In this document: one piece after another, positions 1 through 12,700 of the stretch
How positions within the stretch are numbered: position 1 is the first letter of the stretch
Layout: every line of letters starts with the position of its first letter
NCBI GenBank assembly: GCA_004352715.1
Contig: SCFE01000088.1
Location: 858,012-922,011 of the forward strand
Direction of reading: 5' to 3'
Origin: Hofstenia miamia
Taxonomy: Eukaryota; Xenacoelomorpha; Acoela
DNA length: 64,000 bases
Notes under the pieces: model-generated
Seen by the model: the letters and a program-made list of their open reading frames with translations, nothing else
Databases searched by the model: none
Told to the model about the DNA's origin: nothing
Made by a program: the position numbers and the translations under genes

Positions 1-581
1 TTGTCCAATTGACTTGCGACTATTTTTTTTACCATTTAGGCAGATTATTTGTTATAGACCGTTCCGATTATTTTATATTTGAATTTTACCTTCCGCCGTG
101 TCAGCAGGTATGCTGGAGAAGAGAGAGTCAGAAAGAGCTGGTTGTTTTGCCGATTAACGATTCATTCTATGACCCTTCGACTGACTGATTCAAGACTGTG
201 TGTGCAATGTTTAAGGTCTTTAATTCTGCTGAATGGGAACCTCCTTATTTTCCACGAAGTTGTAAGTAGCCAATGTCGTTATAGCGTATGAATGTAGAGA
301 TGCGAGATAGATGCAGTGCATTTCGGACGTTCGATGGATTACAGCGCTTCTGGATATACTTTGTCTAAAGAGCCTTGATGTTCCTCACAAGAGTGTAGTA
401 GCCACCCGACTAGAAGATATAATTGTTTAGCAATTGTTAAACAACACATTTGTCTTTACCTGAGTGTAGTTAGAATTTTAATCATGTAAAACCCCATTTA
501 AACTATTACCTTCTAAGGCCACATGTTTTGAATATTATACACTATTTGAGACATGCTTCCCCTAACGACCTCTTCATTTAG
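1..581 (+). other. intron or upstream sequence of BRIP1, nothing recognised
   Basis: The acceptor at 580-581 belongs to exon a, so this is intronic. An open frame at 79-291 (70 codons) has no recognisable domain and no support from splice sites, and I do not call it a gene. The upstream helicase exons are not here. Confidence 0.5.
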
Positions 582-704
582 CAATTCGTGTTCCAAGATG
601 AGCTAGGTGAGTTAGTTCTATCGATTAGCAAGACTATTCCCTTCGGACTTCTACTCTTTCTTTCATCATACAGCCTTCTTAAGACTTTATCTGACCGCTG
701 GAAG
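582..704 (+). CDS. BRIP1: BRIP1 exon a (start of helicase domain 2)
   Basis: The acceptor is TTCATTTAG and the donor is GTTTGT. The exon is phase 0 to 0 with 41 codons and reads [17 protein letters not shown], then a [16 protein letters not shown] segment. This matches the stretch of FANCJ where the protein 'fires up' domain 2 with an FLPSYKLLEKLKERW-like helix. The weak GTTTGT donor is supported by the perfect continuation into exon b. No earlier FANCJ exon is visible in bases 1-581. Confidence 0.9.
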
Positions 705-3700
705 GTTTGTATAATGTTTTCTATTCTTTCAATTGCTGAAAAGTTGTACGATAGTAAAAAATCTTTTGTAGTTTATCTCTATGATAGCTAGAATAATAAT
801 TTTTTATTTTAACATGTTACTAATTATTTATGTGGGAACCAACGCAAAATTAAACAACTTCTTCCGCCGAGAATCTCAAATTTTAAACCAGTAATGCTGT
901 TTATTTTATCTTTAATTTGCGTTAATAATCCAATAAACACCAATGCGTTGTAGAAGTTCAAAGAAATTTCGCGATTTCTGAATATGAAACTGTTGAAGTA
1001 TTAATCTTAAATTTCCTCGGTATAAAAACCTTTATCTCAAGTTCTTGAAAGATCAGTGACAATTTGTTTGTTTTATGTTTAACTTTGTGTGTTTTTGTAT
1101 TTTTTTACGTAATATGAATATAAGAAAAGTAATTATTTTGTTGCCATAATTTCATTCAGTTTTCTGGTATAATCACTAGAATATATTGGGTCATTTGCAG
1201 TTTGAATATTCGTTACTTTTATAGCTATAATAATTTTGCGAAATGGGCGCCACGTCAAAAACGTAACTACTGTAGGATCAGCGTACCTGTATTGGATTTG
1301 CTGGTCACAATTCCATGGAGATGAGCTTGGTGACTTTAGAGGTCTGCGACTAATATTATATGCAATTTTTACTAATTTTCTTTAAAATCTAAGTTATGCT
1401 GTAGGACGTTGAGGTGGATTTGGCACCAATAAATGTTGGTGAAATTAAGAGTGTTGTAGCGTCAGACAGTGCTGGTCGTTATTTATCGCCCAGTCTAGTG
1501 TTTTCTCATATTTGTAAATATGTTAATAGCAAAAATTGTATATAAAGTGATACTTTTTATTGTTAATAGAACAACAGTTACTCGGTTTCTTGCTTATTGT
1601 TAGAATCAGGGTTGCTCTAGTTAATGTTCACCTAAGCAACCTTCTGCCTTGACATTAAGTTCTCTGGTACTGTTCACGCTATAGCTAACCCAGTGATTGT
1701 ACAGTATGTCTTTCAGCTGACTGGCTTGTGGGGCCGAATTGAATGTGTAAAGGAAATATTTCAAGAGGAACCAGGTAAAACATCGACTCTCCAAAATACC
1801 ATCGTAAAATTCAATGAAGTTATCCATCGTGCTGAGAACGGTAAGTTTTGGAAATCACTTCATTCCTAAGTGAATTTGACTTTAGAAAACACTAACGGGG
1901 GTGCTCTACTAATGGCGGTCTGCAGAGGAAAAGTTTCCGAGGGTATTGACTTTGCTGATAATGCTGCTCGTGGTGTTATCACAGTTGGGATTCCTTTTGC
2001 CAGTCCACGTGATGTACAGGTATGTACACTTTAATTCCTCAAATTGATATTTGAAGATCTGTAATGTTTTTAGTGAATGGCATTTTCTATAATTTTAAAT
2101 TTCCCAGTTTTTAGTTCTTGTTTTTCGGATTGATTTCCATAGGGATTATTGGATATTTGTCATCCAATGTTTTCTAAAATATTTTTAGTAATTTAGTTTC
2201 ATTGTTTGGATTCCGAAAATTTAAAGTACTTTTGTTAACTCAAAAGAATTAACTATTTATTGACTGTTTAACTCGTTTACAAGAGGTTCTCGCCTTTCGT
2301 GTGTAGTGAAATTAGCAATTTTTTTGATAAAAGTCTACATGTACAATCTACAATGTTCTCACATCACTACATGTCAAAGTAAAAATCGAACCAGGCACTT
2401 AACCATATCCTGAGAGGAATCTTGAACACGGTGATAAAGGGGTTTTGCAATCCAGACTATCAAAAGTAGCACGATTAATAAGTCATTTCTGAACCAGTGT
2501 CAACAATCATTCTATTACCGAAGTGACATTAGAATTAGTGTGATTAAACACTTCTCCTTACCACAATGGTCAGTAACATGCAATACCTCGACAGAATTAA
2601 CAGACTCCGTGGTTTCTTCACTAACGTGATTTGCTTTTTTTGTGTTGCATACTCTGTCAAAATGACCCCTTAATAAACAATTCATACATAACTTGTTTAT
2701 AGTTGGACAACTGGGACTCTTTGTCAATTTCAACACAAGATTAAGATTTATAACACATTTGCTACTGAAATTGTTTCTTGAGCTGAAGACATGTCTCACG
2801 CATTTTTAACATCTGTTTCTTGATAGGAACTCTGCAACAATTCGGCTCCTTTGAGTCCAGCCTCAATTTGACCTGCTATCGTGATACACTCTGACTACGG
2901 TTTCACTTCAATCAATAACCTCTGTCGAATTTTGTCGCAAGAAGGCTTCTGCCAATTGATCTCGTAACATCGTTTTCAATGGCACCAAAAGAACACGTAG
3001 ATGCTAATTCACGAAGGCTGGTAATATATTAATCGATAGTTTCCTATCCTATGTTCGTTGTGTTCGCATGCGTCGTCGTAGCATAAAATATTCGTTCTCC
3101 TTCATCTCTAATACAATTCATTACTGCTTTCTTGACTTTCGCGTCTTCATTATCCAACGTTGCTAGAGTAAAGAATTTACGTAATGATCGTTCCCATCTT
3201 TCCCATTGCACCTGTGGTTAGACAAAAACGGCTCTGGTTGACGTACAGCAAAATTGTTTTGTATCATCTTTATTCGTAAAAAATAGTTTATTTGGACTTT
3301 ATAAACACCTAAAAATTCTTTTTATGCTTCTGTTGACTGCGTCATGAATGTTCAATAGAAACGTTAGTAGCTTTATTCAGTACTCAACTGTCTTATGCAC
3401 AATACGAATAATACTGTTTGCTAGCAGTAAGTTACAATCTGTAAATACTGAATATTATGTATACGTCACACATATTTTGTTTTGAATGTTGCACATTCAG
3501 TCAATATTTTCACTGTTTCAAAAATATGCGCATCATTCAATCTGCAATATTCATGATGTAAATGCGATCCCATGAAATGTTTTTGAATTTCCGACGGAAC
3601 TTTTCTCACAAAAAGTCCTCAAATTTCTATACCTAACCTTTTTGTTAGCAGTATTTGACATGAGATACTTGGATATATAGGTACACAAGTAGTGATCTGA

Positions 3701-6700
3701 GAATGACTTAAACATGTAGATTCGAAAAATAGATGTCATTTCTTTTGCCTCCAGATTAGTTTGTTATGAAATAATGTATTAGTGATTTACGTCCTGTATT
3801 CATAGTTGTGCTGATTATGTTTAAATCGAGTGAATCAGATACTATCAATAATAGAAACTTCTTTCGTCTAAGTAATTAATATTAAGATCGCCTAAAAAAT
3901 AAATGACTTTGTTGTAATCTAATGCCCTTTCTATCTCTGCTTTCTTAAAATTCATGAATTCCTTGCCAAATTGCTTTTTTGGTGAATAAGTTACATTTAT
4001 CAAGCCGTTTAACTTGCAATTTTGTCCTCCATTTATCTTTATCTCCACATTGTTTCGAAATGAGGATGCGAGACTTCCCGGCTTAGACATCTAGTTGAAC
4101 ACATTCTCTTCGGTATTATTACCGTTAGCCCCCTCCCTCGCCCCGAGAAACCTTGTTTTTGCAGAAAATTTCATGTTTTGCTGGAAATTTGAAATAATAA
4201 AAGGCAAGTCAGTTTATCTGTGGGGACCAGGGTTGGGGTGAATGTTCTCCTAGAGTAATTCAAAAGTGTATGCAGTGCAATCAGAGTAAATGCTTGACAA
4301 AATAGGGTTATTGCTATACAAAGTTTAATATGATTTGCGCAGTTTCTCCAATAACCATGGTTACATATATGTGGATAATACCAAATAATCGTTTGCATGT
4401 AACATAAATATTAATAGAACCAATAGAACAACAATTAACCTGTCCATCTCCATTTTGTTTGTATTAATACTTTCAATTCCAAATCATTGGCTGGATTCAT
4501 AAATGCATTGCGATAAGATGTGGTTGGCCGTGGAAGTAGTTCTTTGAACTGTTTTCCTTTGCCTTATTGATTTCTGAATATCTGCAAATGGTTAATGCTG
4601 TTGTTTTTTTTGTCACATGATCATAATGTGTCTGATTTACCACAGTTTGATAGTGTAAATTTTTATTACCTCCACGTTTAGTTTTTCTTATTATAATAAG
4701 AAAACAATTTTAGCTCTAACTAGTACAGAACGTCTTGCAAAAAATTTCGTTTCAATCATCCTTGTATCACATAGAAATTTTTGAAATAGAGAAATCATAT
4801 TTAATTTGCAATTGCTATTAGCTAAGTCTTTTATTATCCCATTGATCTTTACGATTGTCTTATTGACATCAAGAGCAAACAGGAGGTATCTCATTGAAAA
4901 TTATTTTTTGCGGACTAATTCTCTCTATTGCCATATCAATAAGCAATATTCTGAAATTCTGAGACTGTGTTTTCATGAGGTTGGAAATTCTTTGAATCTA
5001 TCAATTCAGTGTTAATCAAAATCTTTCATATTTTCTGTGGTGATATATTTCTACAATTTCAGTGAGCTTTTTCGTAGTTAATCCACTATATAAGTGTATT
5101 GAACACTTCTCGTTAAAAATTCAACTATCAGTTCGAAAAAAATCGAAGAATAGAATTTTTATTATTCCAAGTATTGTGGTATCTTTTGGTAATTGCTTAA
5201 TAGCTTTTCTTGTTAAAGGCGGTGATGTTGGAATATTCACACAATTTTTGAGAGGTCATTAATATCAACATGAGTGTTGTCACGTTTGTTCTTCATTACA
5301 ATCGTTTTCTTTTGTGCCAAGATTCAAATTTGTCTTTGACATTTTTGCGCGATCTTTCTGAAATTCATGTTTTACAGGTTTAAAATGTAACGTTAAGGCT
5401 TCAGTGGCTAAGTCTTTATCTAGCTTCCGAAACAAAGAGCGCAGGGGTGTATTTGATTTTGAATAAATGTAGTCTCCTGCATCTTTTATGATTGATTCCT
5501 ATAAAATACCATTTTTTATTATATTTGCGAGAGCAGTCGAAACGCAACCGTCACTGCAGTGTCAAATAATAATTATTTTAAATCCTAATGTTTCAATTTT
5601 TCAACTTTTATATTGTTTCATGTGTACATTTTTTGTTTTGTATTGATTCGTTCAATATTTCACTAGCCGCCCCTGAAATGATGAGACCCAGCACTTTTAT
5701 GCCACAAGCTCTTCCTAGAAAATTTTGAACGGTGAGAGGGAGTGGTTCAATTATTTTCCATAAAATTATTTTAGAACAAAAACTTTTTGCAATTTCTGCA
5801 CTAAACATTTTTCTTACACCTGATAGTTAGTATTCTTAAGACTCCTTCTATTTAAGGGAGCCGTGAAATTTTTTTGAAACAATAAATTTTATCGTATGAA
5901 AGCCACAGGGAATTTTTTCATGTAATATTCACATAAATTTTCCCTAATTTCATTAAAATTTTAGATGGTTTTAAAAAAGGGTCGGGGCAGGCCAAAATGT
6001 TGAGTTAGATTTTCAATCTAAAGAATGATATTTTCAAATGCCGATGTGAAGCGCATTTAGTTCTTCATGATTTCTATTTTTTGTTGAAAATGCTGTGATT
6101 CTTTCATCAGGCTCAAAATTACCATTTTCCATATCATAATCATTAAAGTTAGTTCCCCAGTATAATGAGAATGGCTGATCGCAAAATTTGTCGGGTAGCA
6201 AATCTACAATTAAATTCGTACCGTTATTACAGGAATACGTTTAAACCCTCCAATAAAAAGAATTCTTTTACAAGAAGTCCTATGTATCCGGGATGCGTAT
6301 AGGTATAGGATAGATCCGCTAACGACACGAGTATATTTTCCAAATAAATAACATGAACTATCAAATATTGTGGCGAAACTCGCACATTAAATTCTACCTT
6401 ATCACAAACATTTTGTAAATCCTTTCAAAACTCAATAATTCATTTTTGGTGATATTTGAAAATATTTTGTAGCTACATAATGTAATGTTCAAAATTTCGA
6501 TTATTTGGATTGGCTATTTCTAAATAAAAAATCCAGGTGTTTTATTTGTGTAAAAATGCGATGAAGGATTTGTTTCTGATGTTCCTGAGGATATTGAAAT
6601 AGGTTTTGAATGATCCTAAAATTGGTATTAAAATATTCTGGAAAAATGCTAGTTTCACTATAGGCATTTTTGTGTTTCCAATAATTAGGCCTACTTCTAA

Positions 6701-9700
6701 AGTAAAAAATATCGTATCTGAGAAAAAACTTTGAAATACCTCATGAAACATAACTGCGAAGTCCTAAGTCTCCCATTTGAATTCCTCAGAACAATGTCTA
6801 AGCGAAGTATTCGCGGATAAATGAAAATTCGAGAAAGTCGTCGTTGGACTTTAAATGTACCACAAAGCATTAAAATTTGGTTGTAGAATATTATATTATT
6901 GGTAAGCACCTTTATATTTACGTATTTCTAAAGTGCCTATTTTGATTGAATATTTGCAGAAACCTATTCTATAACGCTTGACGAGAAATTGGAAATGTTG
7001 GATAAATTATAAACTAGTTTCTATTAAAATGTCTTCATTGTTGTGAGGTTTCACAATATAGAAATTGAAAATTTTTTTGTTATGAGGCTAATCAATAATC
7101 ATTGCAAATATAATTTGTAAAGCATAGTTTCTCAATAATTTTCTACCAGATATGTACTAGCATCGGTTATTTTAGATACCGGACGTATTGACTACGTATA
7201 GCAATGATCGAAAATTTAACTTAAAACTGTTCTAGAATAACTGAATTTGTCTGGGCTACATATTGTAGCTCGAGTTACAGCGAGCATATTCAACTTTCAG
7301 TGTTTATTGTTAACATGCCAACTACTTGCATCATTTTCCTAAAAAATTTTGTTTGCTCTTAACCCTTTAAAGCCCAGCGTATGAAATTTCATACGTTTTA
7401 CTCACTTTATTAAAATAATCACTTAAAATCAACCTTAGCCTATATTCGTTTGTAAATTGCCATAAACTCTTATACTAAGATTGTTCTAGCATTCTAGCAA
7501 CATTAGGCAACCCTTTGAAAATTCTGTGAATGACTTCTCCGGGCGATTATGATGTGACCATTACATTCAGGAACTATTGATGCCTTGGTCATTGCTAACT
7601 CAGGGGGCTCGTCGCTATTTATACTTTCAATGTGCGACATCGTATGGCTTACAAAAATTAAGCACTTACGTGCTACTATTGTACGCCCTTGTTGGAAAGG
7701 CATAAGTCCATGAATCTTGTCCTTGTTTAATCTGTCCCAAAGTGAGACGCCATAAAAGACCCTTTTACAGGTGTTTATGGAAGCCTCAAGCATCTCCAGT
7801 ACCCTAGCAGCTTCTGCCAATGTCTCGCACGCATAGGTCAGTGAGAATACTATAGCACCTCCCAAGAGAAGGTAAGAGTGCTTTGCCAAATCTATTCTGA
7901 CGTGCTACTCGCCGATAACGTAGGATCTTCATCGTGCCGTTGTTTCGCTGAATACAGGATAACAATTCGTCATGATAGATAATTCAAATATATCCCTCTT
8001 ACATCCGATTTTAATGTGAAATGAAAGTAAATTCGCAAAACTATTGAAACGCAATTCTTATTCAAAGAATTTCTCTTTTACTTTACAGTCGTGTTTGCTT
8101 TATTTATAGTTTTAGTACATATGTCACTACAAAAATATTGGTGTGCCACAAAACCAATCAATTTACTTAAATTGTATTAATGTCCGGTTCTCAGAAATTC
8201 CATCACCCACTATGGCTACATCAAATACATGTCACTCTCAGCCTTAATTAGTGTACCATCAGACAGTGCCACACCAACCCTGGCATTTTCCACTACCAGT
8301 AGAGTACACGATAAAGCAGTAAAGCAAGGACAATTCATGTAAAAGGCAATTCACAAAATATTCTGTGGACTCTTCAAACATAATTTGTGAAGAATTTCTT
8401 AGCTGTCTTTCCAATAGAGGACTGAATTTGATGTATAAAATGCCAAGAATACACTCAATATGAACTGTGAAGTGATAGCATTATTTGTGATTTGTCAGTT
8501 TGCTTTGAAAATATAAGTGTTCTATTATGTTGATGTTCAATATCATTAAAGGCTCTCAATGTTGAAACAATCAGTGTGCCAGTATCAAAAAATCTACTCT
8601 TTATTCAGTGCTCATATATATATATGCGAACAAGATGTTACTTTCGCTATAATATTTAAGGTAAAAATAGCTCCGGTAAAAAATGATAACAATTTTTAAA
8701 TAAAAAACCATTCAACGAAACTAAATCCTTTTCAACTCATTAAAGTGCCATGCTTTGGACTAACACATTTAGGCGATCACGCACAAATAACAACAGTACC
8801 CGTAAACACACCAAATGTGGACATGTACATTATTGATTTTCACTAAAAATGTGTCATTAAGATGTAAGAAACGGTCTATACTGGAACCACAAACAGCCAA
8901 ACTTTACTGAAGATATCGGTTATGAACCAAAAAACATTCTACAGAAACTTCAAAAAGTTGCCTGAGACGGAAATGTTTTGTCAAAATTGCTTTACAAAAC
9001 CCTTTGAAATCAACCGCTCATTTGAACTCAAAGTTTCAAGAAACCCATAACAAAGTTGTCTCAACATCGGCATTGTACCAAGCACTTTCAAAGCAGGTAT
9101 GTCAAAAACATGCGAAAAAAGTGCCACTTGGACATAAACAGAAAGAAGGCTTGGTTGGCTTCAGTGAAACATGTTCGTTGTATGGATTTTTTAAAAATGT
9201 TTTTATAGCCGATGAGTCCATGTTCCAGCTACATGGAAATAACATTTCTCATTGGCCAATACGCCTCTCAAGCTATCTCCAAAATTTTCCCAAAAATGCA
9301 TGGTTTTGCGGTGCCTATAAAGGCTCTTATTTGAAAATTGTGGAAGGAGGTACGTTAGACAGTTCGAAGTATGCTGATATTTTAGCAGAATTTATCCCAT
9401 TTTCGGACCGGATGGATTCTGCAGAGAAAAAAATCTTCAAATTTTCCATTGGTCTGACAACACACCAGAAATTTCACCTATTGAAAATCTTTGGGGATTA
9501 TGCAGGACGGTGTGGAACAGAAATATACAAAAATATGCAAAACCTGAATTAATATTTGCTGTGGGTCCAAGGAAAAAATTACTCCGAGAATGCAAAAATT
9601 TTGGTGGACTCAATTAAGGACAAATTTTTGAAATGTGTTCGCTCCGGAGGCAATGGTTAATTTCTTTTACATAAACTTATTGAAAACTTAATTTGCCATC

Positions 9701-12700
9701 GATTGATATACATTTTGTTACTCTGCATGTTTTTTGCTAAGAGATTGAAAAAATTCTGTTCCTCATTTTTTTATTGGAACTATATGTTTGGAAGTAGTGG
9801 ATATTATTTTTAATTTGAGCTAAAGTTATCCAAAATGGTATGCTTAAAACAGAGTTCAAACTAGATCCTCATCTCAACTGATTTTTCTGCACGTTGACAA
9901 TTCTGCTCCTGCCCCACACCTAGGGATGCCATTTTTCAGCCGGGGTTCCAGCATCAATGCCTTTAGTAATTCAGGCAACTTTTTATATGGTATACGTTTT
10001 ATATTGTATATAGTAACATTTAGTCATTTTCCTTTATTGAAAATATAGCACCAAATGAAAATTTCCTATTTTTCCTATTTAAGTTTGCCCTCCCATGACC
10101 CCTCCACGATGGAGGTGTGACACTGATTTTCACGACATACCATCTAAGACTCTTCTTTTATAAGATACTATTTTGTTGCCAATATTTTATTGCTTCGATG
10201 GGCCCAGGGACTAAAAGAGCAAGTATAATGAATTTGGAAAAATATGTAATTTACAAGCTAATTATTTCCAAGTTGAAGTTGATTATTCTCAGTTTCAAGT
10301 TGATTATTCGCAAGTTGAAGTTTGATTGTTATAGAATGCCATCCTGTGCATTGAACACTTGCCAAGATTCTGTAATTTCAGTAACATTTTATGTCAACAA
10401 TTCCAACATGTCGATTGCATCCATGTGTTCATCTGAATCAGCTGCGAAAGAAACAGTCTTTTTCAGCATAAGAAGCAAGAGGTAGTTTCTGGGCTCATTG
10501 CAATATTTGCGGCAAAGATTTCAGTGTGGGAAATCAAGGCTACCAAGTTGTAACACAAAATTGTAAAGGTCTTCATTATATTGAGTGAACTAGGTATGTT
10601 TTTCATTTGGCTTGATTTGTATTGGATGTCTGTTTTTGTCAAGTAAATATTATTTTTCAATTTTGAAATACCTTTGAGAAATTGTTTTAATTCTTGTGTT
10701 ATGTGCATTAGTATTTTTGAAAGTCATATATGAGAACCGCAGCTACCAGGCAGAAGACCAAAATCACACATGAGCGAAATTCATAAGCATGTTGCCGTCA
10801 ATGACCAATCTGCGCCGAATGGCCAAGAATACAGGTATATCAAATGAATGCTATCTGAAACCCCGTTCCCTCTACGTTTTTATTTTGTGGTTAATGTCAC
10901 CTGAATTTTAAGTTTTTGTTAAAGGTGAAGAATAAACTTGGATGAAGTTAATTTTCTCAGTTGACATTGAAAAAAAAATTTGATGAAGCACCTGCGCTTT
11001 GTTTGCATACAGACTGGTGAGCAACGTCACACGAGTACGAGTCTTGAAGAACGTGAAAAAGCAAGGAAGGGGCGGATTAAGCCTTAGTGAATGCATCACG
11101 GAAATTGATCTACAAAGAACTCGATAAGTTAATGGGTGAAGTGTCTGTAAACTGGCAGCTTCGATGCATTAAAGGTGCCAATAAAACAAAGTAGCTCTTG
11201 GAGAATACCGACTACTTGAATGAAAGCAACGAAACTATGGTTTCTCTTTGTTCAAAACAATTGTTAACATTTTTTGGATTTTTTTCTTGTTTATGATCTA
11301 TGTTTGCATGTTCTTCCTTATAGTTTCCCGATAAAATTTTGAAGTCCTATATTCCTATTTCCTATTCTTACATTATTTTCATGAAAAGCTGTTGCCAAGT
11401 TTGTATATTTTAAATTTTCGTTCCAAAATCAATAGCATTTAAAAAGGCTATTTTTACCATTCTTGGATTGCTGTTGAGATCTATATTATATTATTTATAG
11501 AAGCTTTTGTTATACATTTGTATTTGTAGATATTAGTAGCTTTATACACACAAAATCGCAATAGTGGCGCGTTGTGCAGTAGATAATTGCGTATTGCTCA
11601 ATTATTTTCTAATAATTATTTGTATTAAGTTGTTACATAGCCGGTAATATTAAATTGAGTTTTATTTTGTATATTTAATAATTTAATATTCAAGTGAAAA
11701 TACCAGTCTATAAGTTTGAGTAAATATTTATTACGTAATAAGAGCGCTTAATTAATTACTAAGTCAATGGTTTAGTTTCCGCGCCTTCATCTAAGTGCCG
11801 GTATCAGCGGGTGTGTACTTGTCGAGTGATTGGCCCTCACGCTTAATTACTTGAACACAGAAATGGACTTTGAAGTTGTTTTGCAGTGTTTGCAAACACC
11901 GCGCGCTGTTTAATCTCATCGCACTTTGATTACGCCGCTGGTGGGAATTTCTTGAAAAAATATTTCTCACTCTAATCCCGATACCTTTTTGATAGTTCGT
12001 TTGAAATGCACGCATTGTAAACATCACTTTTATGCCATTCTTTTAATCAACGAGATTCGACATTCCAACTTTCAGCCTGGTTGTACTCGCTGGTTTTGAA
12101 GTTGGCATATTTAATATTTTTATACAGCTTTCGCTAAATGTCAGCTTTGATTTTCGCACCTGTTTCATTAAATGCTTTGATTTGCTAAAAGAAACAAAAC
12201 TACGCCCTTCTGGACATTTTTGATTACATTTACAAATTCAAGCTTAAAAGTGGTGAAATCTTCTTACACTATGACAACAATAAAATCTCTTTTTGCACCC
12301 ACGCTTAGTTTTGTGCAAGATTCGGATCTTGTTTTGAAACCTCGTTCCACGGAATTTATTATTTTACGAATTGTTAACGAAATTTTTGGATTTTTGTGCG
12401 GGGGCGTGACTGTAAAACATAAATTTCTAGCTGAGCTCTAGTTCACATTTCTATTTAGTATCAATTTTAATTTGATTCTTATCTCTAATGACAAATCATT
12501 TTCTGCAAAAACGTAAAATTCAATTCAGTTAAACGTGAAATCATGTCTGACATTTTTACAGAAATATTTAGGAATTTTTTAAGTTTCTTCTGAAGCAAAA
12601 TCATCTTTCCAATGACATAGAAATCAGAAATTGAAAGCTTAATTTTTTTTATTTTCAAATAAAATTCTTATTGATTTTACTACATTTTTAGTGATTCGTC

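Noticed and set aside
1886-2019. RTEL1 or DDX11 instead of FANCJ
   Set aside because: The VITVGIPF block here and the [20 protein letters not shown] block in exon d are closer to FANCJ wording.
10117-10485. 122-codon plus-strand frame
   Set aside because: Hydrophobic low-complexity text over an imperfect tandem repeat; no domain.
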